DNA of 64,000 bases from Nostoc sp. FACHB-110 (lineage in GTDB: Bacteria > Cyanobacteriota > Cyanobacteriia > Cyanobacteriales > Nostocaceae), in contig NZ_JACJRU010000006.1 in NCBI RefSeq assembly GCF_014697425.1, positions 124,001-188,000 on the forward strand, written 5' to 3'. Under the pieces are notes generated by a model. That model had not been told where the DNA came from. It saw nothing but the letters and a program-made list of their open reading frames with translations, and searched no databases. Below, piece by piece: positions 1-9,169 of this stretch (position 1 is the first letter of the stretch; every line of letters starts with the position of its first letter). The position numbers and the translations under genes were made by a program.

Positions 1-738
1 GGGGCAAATTTAGAAGGGAAAGAAATTAGATTTGGGGCAATAGAAACAGCATTGTGGGCTGTCACAACCACTGCCACAATGACTGGTGCAGTTAATGGAA
101 TGCTCGATTCCATGATGCCCCAAGGATTATTTGCGGCATTATTTAACTTATTTGTGCAGATTATTTGGGGAGGTCAGGGAACAGGCACAGCTTACCTATT
201 TGTTTATCTAATTTTGACAGTCTTCTTAACTGGGCTAATGGTGGGGCGTACCCCAGAATTTTTAGGACGAAAAATCGAAAAGCGAGAAATCGTGATGGCG
301 AGTGTCGTGCTGTTGGTTCATCCCATTGTGATTTTAATTCCCAGTGCGATCGCCTTAGCTTATCCCTTCTCCCTCTCAGGAATTACTAATCCAGGCTTCC
401 ACGGCATTTCCCAAGTCGTGTATGAGTATGCCTCAGCAGGTGCAAATAACGGCTCCGGCTTAGAAAAACTCACCGATAATACCCTGTGGTGGAATTTAAG
501 CACTGGTTTGAGTATGTTGGCAGGACGCTACATCCCGATAATGGCCATTTTGTTATTGGCTAATAGTATGTCTCGCAAACCCATCACACCAGAAACCCCC
601 GGCACTCTCAAAACCGATTCACTACTATTTACTACAGTCACTGCTGGCATAGTGCTAATTTTGGGCGTATTAACATTTTTCCCCGTTTTAGCCCTAGGCC
701 CCATCGCCGAAGGATTTAAACTAGCATCGGGCAGTTAA
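1..738 (+). CDS. kdpA: KdpA, potassium-transporting ATPase subunit A (5' end outside the window)
   Basis: C-terminal 245 residues of the K+-channel-like subunit of the high-affinity KdpFABC pump in the plasma membrane. The frame is open from base 1, and the family is about 560 residues long, so more than half lies upstream. Visible are the family stretch GKEIRFG near the left edge, [11 protein letters not shown] just after it, and several hydrophobic helices. The ATG at base 52 is internal and is not the real start. kdpB follows after 126 bp of heptamer repeat and hairpin DNA, and the order kdpA-kdpB is the usual one. Identification is firm; only the N-terminus is missing. Confidence 0.95.
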   Translation, partial: GANLEGKEIRFGAIETALWAVTTTATMTGAVNGMLDSMMPQGLFAALFNLFVQIIWGGQGTGTAYLFVYLILTVFLTGLMVGRTPEFLGRKIEKREIVMASVVLLVHPIVILIPSAIALAYPFSLSGITNPGFHGISQVVYEYASAGANNGSGLEKLTDNTLWWNLSTGLSMLAGRYIPIMAILLLANSMSRKPITPETPGTLKTDSLLFTTVTAGIVLILGVLTFFPVLALGPIAEGFKLASGS

Positions 739-742
739 TAGA

Positions 743-849
743 GTGCTGAGTTGAAAGTGCTGAGTGCTGAGTAGAAGAATTTTCTTCTACCTCCTGCCTC
801 CTCGCCCTGAGCGAAGTCGAAGGGCTGCCTCCTGCCCCCTGCCCCCCTT
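743..849. repeat. STRR heptamer repeats with a nested hairpin between kdpA and kdpB
   Basis: Bases 743-772 repeat GTGCTGA with a 7-bp period. Bases 791-849 carry CTGCCTC/CTGCCCC heptamers. Inside them, at 804-825, sits a short inverted repeat with arms GCCCT and AGGGC around a GAGCGAAGTCGA core. Heptamer arrays of this sort are typical of heterocystous cyanobacteria. The hairpin interrupts the heptamer array, so it may have inserted later. It lies between two genes whose products assemble stoichiometrically. Confidence 0.7.
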
Positions 850-864
850 GCACCACTTAAATAT

Positions 865-2970
865 ATGACTCCAGTGGCACCTACCCCAAAATCAAAAACA
901 CCGAAAGCGCGTCCGAGCGATCGCCGTCAGGCACGGAAAAAAGCCAAAATCAAGACTAAGGGAATTTATCTGCGAGCTGTGATGGATGCTTTTATCAAGC
1001 TAAATCCGATAACAGCCATCAAAAATCCAGTCATGTTTTTGGTGTGGATTGGCACTTTTGTGACCCTTGCTGTGACGATTGAGCCGAATTTATTCGGCCC
1101 TACTCAACAGAAAAATCCCCAATTATTCAACGGTATACTCACAGGGATTTTGTTTTTTACTGTTTGGTTTGCTAACTTTGCCGAAGCCGTAGCCGAAGGA
1201 CGCGGTAAAGCGCAAGCCGATGCTTTGCGGGCAACTAAATCAGAAACAAACGCCAAAAAACTCGCCCCCGATGGCTCGATTAGCGAAGTTCCTTCTAGCA
1301 GTCTCAAACAAGGCGACAACATATATATAGTTGCAGGCGATATCATCCCCACAGATGGGGAAGTAATTATGGGTGTCGCTTCGGTGGATGAATCAGCAAT
1401 TACTGGAGAATCTGCACCAGTTCTGAAAGAATCAGGTTCAGACGTAGCGAGTTCCGTCACTGGTGGAACCCGCATCATCTCTGACGAGTTAATCATTCGC
1501 GTCACAGCTGAACCCGGTCAAGGCTTTATTGATCGGATGATTGCTTTAGTTGAAGGTGCAGAACGCAGCAAAACACCAAACGAAATTGCCCTCACAGTTT
1601 TACTCGCAGTCTTAAGTTTAGTATTTCTGTTTGTTGTGGCGACGTTACCAGCATTTGCTTACTACGTTCAAACTCCGATTAGCATTCCTATTTTGATTGC
1701 CTTATTAGTGGCATTGATCCCAACCACAATTGGTGGCTTACTCAGTGCGATTGGGATTGCCGGGATGGATCGAGTCGCCCAATATAATGTGATTGCCACT
1801 TCTGGACGTGCGGTGGAAGCTTGTGGTGATGTCAACACCCTAGTGCTAGATAAGACAGGTACAATAACTTTGGGCAACCGCCTCGCAGAAGAGTTTATCC
1901 CGATTAATGGTCACTCTATGCCAGAAGTTGCTTATATTGCCCTGCTGGCTAGTGTATTTGATGATACACCAGAAGGTAAATCGATTGTGCGATTAGCACA
2001 ACAACTCGGTGCTAGGCTTGATTTTGACTACAACCAAGCCGAAGCTGTAGAGTTTTCTGCCAGAACTCGGATGAGTGGCACGAATTTACCAAATGGGAGA
2101 GAAGTCCGTAAAGGCGCAGTCGGAGCCATTAAAGGATTTGTCCGTTCTCGTAACGGTGGAGACAGTCGGGAACTAGATTTAGCTTACGAGCGAGTATCTC
2201 AACAGGGCGGTACACCTCTAGCACTTTGTCTCGATAACGAAATCTATGGCGTAATTTATCTCAAAGATATTGTCAAACCAGGTATTCGGGAGCGATTTGA
2301 ACAACTGCGGCGGATGGGAGTCCATACCGTTATGCTGACGGGAGACAACCAGATTACAGCATCTGTAATTGCTCAAGAAGCTGGGGTGGACGACTTCATC
2401 GCCGAAGCGACACCAGAGGACAAAATCAACGTCATTCAAAAAGAACAAGCCGAAGGTAAATTAGTCGCTATGACAGGCGACGGTACTAATGATGCACCAG
2501 CCTTGGCACAAGCTAATGTTGGTGTCGCTATGAATACAGGGACGCAAGCAGCAAAAGAAGCCGCCAACATGGTTGATTTAGATTCCGATCCCACCAAGCT
2601 TATTGATATTGTCAGTATTGGTAAGCAATTATTAATTACGCGCGGAGCATTAACAACTTTTTCGATCGCTAATGATATTGCCAAGTATTTTGCCATTATT
2701 CCCGTAATTTTTGCGGCCGCTAATCTGCAAAGTCTCAATATTATGAATTTGACTAGCACTAATTCGGCTGTACTGTCGGCGTTGATTTACAATGCTCTGA
2801 TTATTCCAGCTTTAATTCCCCTCGCTTTAAAAGGCGTGAAATTTAGACCATTGACAGCTAATCAACTGCTACAACGCAATATTTTGATTTATGGCTTGGG
2901 TGGGGTGATTGCACCATTTATCGCCATTAAATTGATAGATATGCTGATTACGGCAGTTGGGCTGGCATAA
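865..2970 (+). CDS. kdpB: KdpB, potassium-transporting P-type ATPase catalytic subunit
   Basis: This 701-residue P-type ATPase hydrolyses ATP to drive K+ uptake through KdpA. Visible are the actuator motif TGES at residues 180-183, the phosphorylation motif DKTGT with the acceptor Asp at about 329, and the hinge motif [10 protein letters not shown] near residue 540. Membrane helices lie before TGES, around residues 240-300 and at the C-terminus. The N-terminus has a lysine- and arginine-rich leader of about 35 residues, common in cyanobacterial KdpB. Length fits the family (about 680-700). The gene lies between kdpA and the small subunit gene in the normal order. Confidence 0.97.
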   Translation: MTPVAPTPKSKTPKARPSDRRQARKKAKIKTKGIYLRAVMDAFIKLNPITAIKNPVMFLVWIGTFVTLAVTIEPNLFGPTQQKNPQLFNGILTGILFFTVWFANFAEAVAEGRGKAQADALRATKSETNAKKLAPDGSISEVPSSSLKQGDNIYIVAGDIIPTDGEVIMGVASVDESAITGESAPVLKESGSDVASSVTGGTRIISDELIIRVTAEPGQGFIDRMIALVEGAERSKTPNEIALTVLLAVLSLVFLFVVATLPAFAYYVQTPISIPILIALLVALIPTTIGGLLSAIGIAGMDRVAQYNVIATSGRAVEACGDVNTLVLDKTGTITLGNRLAEEFIPINGHSMPEVAYIALLASVFDDTPEGKSIVRLAQQLGARLDFDYNQAEAVEFSARTRMSGTNLPNGREVRKGAVGAIKGFVRSRNGGDSRELDLAYERVSQQGGTPLALCLDNEIYGVIYLKDIVKPGIRERFEQLRRMGVHTVMLTGDNQITASVIAQEAGVDDFIAEATPEDKINVIQKEQAEGKLVAMTGDGTNDAPALAQANVGVAMNTGTQAAKEAANMVDLDSDPTKLIDIVSIGKQLLITRGALTTFSIANDIAKYFAIIPVIFAAANLQSLNIMNLTSTNSAVLSALIYNALIIPALIPLALKGVKFRPLTANQLLQRNILIYGLGGVIAPFIAIKLIDMLITAVGLA

Positions 2971-3014
2971 TCAGGCAAAAGAATAAAAATTTTAATTTTT
3001 ACCCTACGGTTAGG

Positions 3015-3302
3015 GTGAATAAAACTAGAAATATGAATAAACAGATGAATGTCAAAGATAAGTATGTGCCGATGGATTTGGTGCAAGCGATCGCCTATAT
3101 TTGGTCACAATGGCGAAAGCAGAAATTACCGCTCGTAATTTTTACTGTTATGTGTCTCAATTTAGCCCTGACTCAAGTTGTTTATGCAGTTGATAACATT
3201 CAGCCAATTCGATTTACTTGGGCTTATGGCGTTTTAGGCGCAGTAGTTATAGGTATGATTTTTTACTTATTTGTTGTGATTTTTCAGCCAGAACGCTTCT
3301 AA
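3015..3302 (+). CDS. KdpF/KdpG-like small membrane subunit of the Kdp pump
   Basis: Small membrane protein between kdpB and kdpC, up to 95 residues, with two hydrophobic segments (about residues 38-58 and 70-90). The C-terminus, VVIGMIFYLFVVIFQPERF, resembles the single helix and the RPERF-type end of bacterial KdpF, but the protein is three times longer. Anabaena kdp operons are described as kdpABGCD with an extra gene at this place, so this is probably the kdpG product. The longest frame starts at GTG 3015; ATG 3033 and ATG 3045 are in frame and equally plausible, since no strong ribosome binding site decides. Likely a stabilising subunit of the Kdp complex. Confidence 0.75.
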   Translation: MNKTRNMNKQMNVKDKYVPMDLVQAIAYIWSQWRKQKLPLVIFTVMCLNLALTQVVYAVDNIQPIRFTWAYGVLGAVVIGMIFYLFVVIFQPERF

Positions 3303-3373
3303 AGAATTTAGTAGTTATCATGAACTATCTAAATCAGTAAAATAAGTTTTTACTCAGCACTCCCTACTTTTTA

Positions 3374-3982
3374 ATGTTTATGGTGATTATTCGAGAAACT
3401 TTCAGAGCAATTCGGATGACTCTGATCCTGTGGTTAATCACAGCACTTATTTATCCTTTAGCCATCTTAGTAATTGGTCAAGGTTTATTTCCTTTTCCAG
3501 CCAATGGTAGTGTCATGTTAAATATAGATGATAAACCGATTGGCTCTGCTTTGATTGGGCAAATATTCACAGCTGACCGCTATTTTCAAGGTCGTCCAAG
3601 TACAGTCAGATATAGCCAAGGTAGAAAAGCTAAACCTACAGGAATATCTGGTGCTAGTAATCTGGCTCCGAGTAATCCAGAGTTACTTAACCGCGTTATT
3701 GAACAGGTGAATCAATCTCAAGAACAAAGTAGTCAACTGAGTGAAGATTTAATTTATACTTCTGGTTCAGGTTTAGATCCACATATTTCTTTAAAAGCCG
3801 CAAGACAGCAATTATCCAGGGTCGCCAATGCGCGCGGTATTAATGAAGATGACATTATACCTTTACTTAACAAGTATACTGACGGTAGATTTTTATGGAT
3901 TTTTGGCGAGCCAGGAGTCAATATTTTGCGGTTAAATTATGCCCTTGACTTACAAGATATTAATCGTAAGCTCAATAAATAA
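3374..3982 (+). CDS. kdpC: KdpC, potassium-transporting ATPase subunit C
   Basis: This 202-residue single-pass membrane protein is the KdpC subunit that assists K+ and ATP affinity of the pump. An N-terminal helix (about residues 10-35) is followed by a soluble domain with family signatures: FTADRYFQGRPS, the SGASNLAPSNP stretch, SGSGLDPHIS and the C-terminal GEPGVNILRLNYALD. It follows the small subunit gene after 71 bp and closes the transporter part of the operon. The next gene downstream is antisense, so transcription probably ends in 3983-4161, although no clear terminator hairpin is visible. Confidence 0.96.
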   Translation: MFMVIIRETFRAIRMTLILWLITALIYPLAILVIGQGLFPFPANGSVMLNIDDKPIGSALIGQIFTADRYFQGRPSTVRYSQGRKAKPTGISGASNLAPSNPELLNRVIEQVNQSQEQSSQLSEDLIYTSGSGLDPHISLKAARQQLSRVANARGINEDDIIPLLNKYTDGRFLWIFGEPGVNILRLNYALDLQDINRKLNK

Positions 3983-4161
3983 AATGAAGCAAAAAGTAGA
4001 TTTTTCACGTAACTATTCTGAGTAATAAACATCTGACAAATGGGTTGAGAATCCTACTTTTGCTTATGAGTTAGGCACTCACCCACCCCAAATTAATTTA
4101 CAGAATTTTCTATCTATATCTAGGCGTAACTTTCGATTATTACTAGCTTTCAAAAAATCTT

Positions 4162-5151
4162 TTATGGACTCTTATCTCCTGTGACAAAATCACCTCTTAC
4201 CCAACCTCTAACAGTAATATAAGATGTTGGATCATCTTTGCTTATACTGGTGACATCAACTTTGAGCCAGCAATAGTTATCTCTAACAACTTGCTGATAA
4301 ATAATTACAGGATTTCCAGAAGATGCCACATGAACAACGGCAGATTCGGTACTGGGATTTTCTCGGATTCTGATTGAAGCCGGAGAGTTGCTCGAATGAA
4401 TTTCTGGGTCATATATTATGTAAAATTCCAGTGGCCCTTTTTTAAGCTCTCGATTATCAACACAGCCTTGATGATTAACTTGAGTAGCTGATGCAGTAGT
4501 TTGTCTAGTTTGAGATTCAGCAGTTTTAGTCCCAAACTTGAAGCTAGTTAATATATCATTAAATATATGATTGATAACTGGGCTATTGTCTTCATTTAAC
4601 GTATCGATCGCAATGCCTAACTGTTTATCAGATGACAAAAATACGGCTGTAATCAAGCCCTTTCTGCTAGCTTCGTAAATAAATGCAGGTTGGCCAGCTA
4701 TTTTGGTTTTTTTGAGCAAGCGCGCAAAATTGTCGGAAATCAACCCAGATTTGGTAAACTCAGGAATAGTTTGATACTTACCATTTGTCGGAACAATTGA
4801 TATTCCCGCAGTCGAATCAATATCTCCACCAATGGAATTGTGGTTTAGACATTCTAAATATTCATATTCAGCAGGACTAAAAACCTCAATATATTGACCC
4901 TGATTTTGCTTGGTAGTATTGGTAGTGCGATAGTTTCTGGGAATTTTGAAAACTACACCGAACTTATCGAGCTTAATTTCGCGGAGTGTGGAGGATGGCG
5001 GAATCTGTTTAGTGATGTCTTCACAAGAACTTTGAGCGACAACAGGAGCAATCATCTGGTAACGCCCATCGTAGGCGATCGCAAAAACTGGCAAGATAGT
5101 AACACTCGTAAATAACAAAATTAATTTCTGCAGGTACTTTACTTGTTGCAT
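4162..5151 (-). CDS. Secreted protein with a C-terminal SH3-like domain, unknown function
   Basis: A 329-residue protein with an N-terminal signal peptide (hydrophobic core around residues 9-25, possible cleavage after the VVAQS region near residue 41). A middle region of about 150 residues resembles no family I can name. The C-terminal 90 residues look like a bacterial SH3 domain: ASIRIRENPS, a turn with NPVIIYQQVVRDNYCWLKV, then the closing GWVRGDFV. Such domains often bind cell wall peptides. It is encoded opposite to the kdp genes, between kdpC and kdpD, and so separates kdpD from the rest. The exact function is not known; a periplasmic role is inferred. Confidence 0.7.
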   Translation of the reverse strand: MQQVKYLQKLILLFTSVTILPVFAIAYDGRYQMIAPVVAQSSCEDITKQIPPSSTLREIKLDKFGVVFKIPRNYRTTNTTKQNQGQYIEVFSPAEYEYLECLNHNSIGGDIDSTAGISIVPTNGKYQTIPEFTKSGLISDNFARLLKKTKIAGQPAFIYEASRKGLITAVFLSSDKQLGIAIDTLNEDNSPVINHIFNDILTSFKFGTKTAESQTRQTTASATQVNHQGCVDNRELKKGPLEFYIIYDPEIHSSNSPASIRIRENPSTESAVVHVASSGNPVIIYQQVVRDNYCWLKVDVTSISKDDPTSYITVRGWVRGDFVTGDKSP

Positions 5152-5346
5152 TCATTTCCTTATGGGTTTTAATAAACATAAAAAATGATCCAGCTTTTTG
5201 CTATATAAGAGCAAATATTGTTGGTTCAAGATTAAACTAAATACGACATATCATTTATTATTAAATGTGATCTAAAAAACCTTTGTTCACAAAAAATACT
5301 TTGTTACAAACTTAAGAATTAATACTAATCCTTCATCACCTAACTT

Positions 5347-6513
5347 ATGTTAGATAATACTAATTCTGATGCAGCTACCAATGCCTCCATTTATCCAGCA
5401 CGCCGAGGAAAACATAAAATATTCATCGGGATGGCTCCCGGTGTAGGTAAAACTTACCGGATGCTAGAAGAAGCAAAACGGCTAAAACAAGAAGGATTTG
5501 ATGTTGTCATTGGCTTATTAGAAACTCACGGACGCAAAGAAACCGCAGAAAAGTCATCAGGATTAGAACTCCTACCTCGTAAAGAGATTTCCCGAGAGGG
5601 ATTAACCCTCACCGAAATGGACACAGAGGCAATTCTCCAGAGATTACCCCAATTAGTATTAGTGGATGAACTCGCCCATACTAATGTCCCTGGTTCCTTA
5701 AGAGAAAAACGCTATCAAGATGTGGAGGTAATTTTAGCTGCGGGAATTGATGTTTACTCGACAATGAATGTGCAACATTTAGAAAGTCTCAACGATGTTG
5801 TAGCGAGAATTACGGGTGTGGTGGTTAGAGAAAGAGTCCCTGACCGCATTTTAGATGAAGCAGATGAAGTTGTAGTAGTAGATGTAACACCCGAAACTTT
5901 ACAAGAAAGATTATTAGAAGGAAAAATCTACGCTCAAGCAAAAATCCAGCAGGCTTTAGAGAACTTTTTTCAGCGTCGGAATTTGATTGCTTTGCGAGAA
6001 TTGGCGTTAAGAGAATTAGCAGACAATATTGAAGAAAATGCGATCGCTTCAATTCCCAATGGTCAATTCTGCAACATCCATGAGCGAGTTTTGGTCTGTG
6101 TTTCTACTTATCCTAACTCTGTACAATTACTGCGTCGTGGAGCCAGACTAGCCAATTATATGAATGCACCTTTGTATGTTGTGTTTGTCGCTGATCCTGA
6201 GCGTTTCTTAACAAAAGAAGAAAGTTTACACATTCATAATTGTGAAAAATTATGTCAAGAATTTGAAGGTAATTTTATTCGCGTAACTAGTAGTAATATA
6301 GCCACAGCGATCGCCGAAGTTGCCGAGAAATACCGCATTACCCAAATTGTCATCGGCGAAAGTCAGCGCTCTCGTTGGCAAATCCTGTTCAAGGGTTCAT
6401 TAACTCAAAAGTTAGTCCGCTTACTCAAAAATATTGATATTCATATCATTGCCAGTGACCAAAACCATAGAGATTCAAGTCAAATGAGTTTAAAAACAGG
6501 CAAAAGGCAATAG
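5347..6513 (+). CDS. kdpD: Short KdpD, sensor protein without histidine kinase domain
   Basis: A 388-residue protein matching only the N-terminal cytoplasmic half of KdpD. It has the KdpD domain with a Walker A motif GMAPGVGKT (residues 28-36), VLVDELAHTN, and a universal-stress-protein-like domain from about residue 245. E. coli KdpD is about 890 residues, with four membrane helices and a kinase; all of that is absent here and the frame ends cleanly at a TAG. Anabaena is known to have such short KdpD proteins, so this is lineage-typical and not a fresh truncation. There is no kdpE beside it. It probably has its own promoter, because an antisense gene lies between kdpC and it. Confidence 0.93.
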   Translation: MLDNTNSDAATNASIYPARRGKHKIFIGMAPGVGKTYRMLEEAKRLKQEGFDVVIGLLETHGRKETAEKSSGLELLPRKEISREGLTLTEMDTEAILQRLPQLVLVDELAHTNVPGSLREKRYQDVEVILAAGIDVYSTMNVQHLESLNDVVARITGVVVRERVPDRILDEADEVVVVDVTPETLQERLLEGKIYAQAKIQQALENFFQRRNLIALRELALRELADNIEENAIASIPNGQFCNIHERVLVCVSTYPNSVQLLRRGARLANYMNAPLYVVFVADPERFLTKEESLHIHNCEKLCQEFEGNFIRVTSSNIATAIAEVAEKYRITQIVIGESQRSRWQILFKGSLTQKLVRLLKNIDIHIIASDQNHRDSSQMSLKTGKRQ

Positions 6514-6806
6514 GAAACAACGAACATATAAAGAAATATTTTTATATACCCTTGTATAAGCATTTCCTAATATATAACAGTCCGTGTAAGAGTTAAAAAA
6601 TCTCATACCCATTCCTACTGATGATTCCATATCTCCATAAATGATTGCAGAATTAAATAGGATACTCTAACGTTTAAAAAAATCTTCCATTTATCTATGT
6701 TTTCCGTGGTTAAATAATTGCTCAACCACGCAGACAATTTCTGTTTTCGTCAGCAGTCATTCATCAAGACTCCAAGACTAAAAATAAAATTATGGACTAA
6801 TTAATT

Positions 6807-7961
6807 ATGACTCTTGTTATTGGTTTGATTAGTGGTACATCTGTAGATGGTATTGATGCAGCCTTAGTTGAGATTTCAGGCACAGATTTAGACCTCGAAG
6901 TCAAGTTATTAGCCGGACAAACCTTTGCCTATCCCACTGAACTCAGAGAGAAAATATTGGCGGTTTGTGCTGGAGAAGCCATCTCAATGGCAGAATTAGC
7001 CCAATTAGATGATGCGATCGCTATTAGTTTTGCTCAAGCTGCTCAAAATATTCAAACTGGTAATCAACCAGCTATTTTAATTGGCTCTCATGGGCAAACA
7101 GTTTACCATCGACCACCTAAAAAAGCAGGAGAGAATACTTTAGGTTATACCTTGCAACTTGGGCGTGGTGCTTTGATTGCTCATCTCACCAAAATTACTA
7201 CAGTCAGTAATTTTCGAGTAGCTGATATTGCTATTGGTGGTCATGGCGCGCCTCTTGTCCCCCGAGTAGATGCTTATTTGCTGAGTCACCCAGAAGAAGG
7301 ACGCTGCATTCAAAATCTAGGAGGGATAGGTAATGTAGCTTATATACCACCCCGCCGCGATCGCTGGTTAGAAAAAATGCGCGGCTGGGATACTGGCCCA
7401 GCCAATAGCTTATTAGATTTAGCAGTAGCACATTTAACGAATGGCGAGAAAACTTACGATGAAAATGGTAAATGGGCAGCCACCGGAAACCCCTGTCAAC
7501 CATTAGTAGAACAATGGTTAGAACAAGAATATTTTCATCTTCCACCACCTAAATCCACAGGCCGGGAATTATTTGGTGTAGATTATCTGCATCAATGTTT
7601 AAAAGATGCCGAACCATACCAACTCAGCCCTGCTGACTTGTTGGCAACACTTACAGAACTCACAGCAGCTTCTATTGTTCACAGTTATCAAACTTTCTTG
7701 CCGCAAATGCCACAACGAGTATTTTTGTGCGGTGGCGGTAGTCGAAATCTTTATCTCAAACACAGATTACAAACACTATTAAGTACAATCCCCGTTTTAA
7801 CTACCGATGAAGTCGGCTTAAATGCAGATTTCAAAGAAGCGATCGCATTTGCCGTGTTAGCCTACTGGCGACAGTTAAATATTCCCGGAAACCTCCCATC
7901 AGCTACAGGCGCGCCTTATGAAGTCTTACTAGGAGAAATTCACCAGCCGATGAAATCGTAA
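6807..7961 (+). CDS. anmK: Anhydro-N-acetylmuramic acid kinase
   Basis: A 384-residue sugar kinase of the ASKHA fold that phosphorylates and opens 1,6-anhydro-MurNAc during peptidoglycan recycling in the cytoplasm. The N-terminus [15 protein letters not shown] is the AnmK phosphate-binding signature. [18 protein letters not shown], the [13 protein letters not shown] stretch and [11 protein letters not shown] follow, and the C-terminal half has [10 protein letters not shown], the second nucleotide-binding signature. Length fits the family (about 370-390). The start ATG follows a long AT-rich leader with no strong Shine-Dalgarno. It is monocistronic, with no other recycling gene nearby. Confidence 0.95.
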   Translation: MTLVIGLISGTSVDGIDAALVEISGTDLDLEVKLLAGQTFAYPTELREKILAVCAGEAISMAELAQLDDAIAISFAQAAQNIQTGNQPAILIGSHGQTVYHRPPKKAGENTLGYTLQLGRGALIAHLTKITTVSNFRVADIAIGGHGAPLVPRVDAYLLSHPEEGRCIQNLGGIGNVAYIPPRRDRWLEKMRGWDTGPANSLLDLAVAHLTNGEKTYDENGKWAATGNPCQPLVEQWLEQEYFHLPPPKSTGRELFGVDYLHQCLKDAEPYQLSPADLLATLTELTAASIVHSYQTFLPQMPQRVFLCGGGSRNLYLKHRLQTLLSTIPVLTTDEVGLNADFKEAIAFAVLAYWRQLNIPGNLPSATGAPYEVLLGEIHQPMKS

Positions 7962-8185
7962 AAGTACTGGTTGAGGCAGAGAATAGGGAATAGGGAGTAG
8001 ATTTGTTGGTCAGCTGATGTGCATTCAAGTTGCAGAATTTGAATTGTTGGTAAAAACTTCAAACCCTCTCCCCCGCCCCCTTGCCGGGACACGATATTAT
8101 TTCGGGAAACAAGCACCTGACATTTTTGGGTTTCAAATATATCGTTGAGTTTTAGCGTGACTCGATTAAACAAGGAACTGATCAG

Positions 8186-8635
8186 GTGGCTCACACTTTT
8201 TTAATGGAACCAGGACGCTGGACATTTCAAGGCAGTTGGCTAGAAAGGAATGGAATGCCAATCAGTGTTAAAGGTATGACCTTAGTTGCTTGGAATCGAG
8301 ATAACTGGTTCACAATGGCAACCAAGCTAATTTTTCCGGGAAGCGATCGCTCAGAAATCTCCTTACAATACAAAGGGCGTTTGCACGAAGGAGAACGCCA
8401 GTATACTTTTTTACTACAACATAATATTTTAGGTCAAATTGAAGGCGAAGGGTGGATTGGACTAGATACCATAGTGCAAAGGTATTGGGTACTCAGCGAT
8501 CGGCAACGTCGTAGTGGCTTTGAAACATTGCATCGTCTATCAAATGATACTTACTATTTAAGTAGTGGCATCATGGTTGGGCATTCCTTAACTAGCACAA
8601 TGGAAGCCAGCCTAGAGCGTCAGCCACTTAAATAG
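8186..8635 (+). CDS. Conserved cyanobacterial hypothetical protein
   Basis: A soluble 149-residue protein starting at GTG, with AAGGA placed about 10 bases upstream. It has no signal peptide or membrane helix. Sequence is rich in Trp and beta-strand-like alternation (PGRWTFQGSWLERNG, VAWNRDNWFTMATKLIF, GEGWIGLDTIVQRYW), which suggests a small beta-barrel. I do not recognise a family with a known function. It stands alone between anmK and a kinase gene, with about 220 bp before it and over 500 bp after it, so context does not help. Confidence 0.7.
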   Translation: MAHTFLMEPGRWTFQGSWLERNGMPISVKGMTLVAWNRDNWFTMATKLIFPGSDRSEISLQYKGRLHEGERQYTFLLQHNILGQIEGEGWIGLDTIVQRYWVLSDRQRRSGFETLHRLSNDTYYLSSGIMVGHSLTSTMEASLERQPLK

Positions 8636-9169
8636 TCCTGAGTTGCCAAACTTGGTTAACTGCCAAAGAACTTCCAGAAAAGATGTTATTAACAATCAAC
8701 TCTCAAGATATTTCTCTGTGCTACCCCTCATGATGGGATATCTTTGGAGTTGGAAGTCCTGAAGAAATGCAGGGTAAAAGGGTGTAAGAGTATAGGGTGC
8801 AAAAAGTTTTGACATCATTCAAATAATAGAAAATCTATAGAAATCATCGATTCATAGATATTTATTCCCCCAAAGTTGGGCAAACTAATACTACATCAAA
8901 ATCAAAGTGACGGAATGGTAGAAAAAATCAGCATAAATCTACCTGCTCCTTCAGTTTGAATTGGCATCTTCTATCAGGTGCATAAACCACCCAGGTGACA
9001 GACAGCGGATCAAATATAAAATTCTCGAAACAATTCCTAGACAGAGCTTCAGTTGATTAATGTGAACTGTAGCAAATTAAGTCAAAGTCTAGGTAGAGAA
9101 AAGATGTCAGTTTAAACAAACTTTTATTTACCACACACTTACACGCTACTTTTGGAGTCGAATTTTTAT
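8636..9169. other. Non-coding stretch upstream of a kinase gene
   Basis: About 530 bp between the hypothetical gene and the kinase gene. It is AT-rich, with no convincing reading frame, tRNA or strong hairpin. A G-rich tract near 8771-8800 (repeats of AGGGTG-like words) looks like a decayed heptamer repeat. It probably contains the kinase promoter, but I cannot locate it with confidence. Confidence 0.4.
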
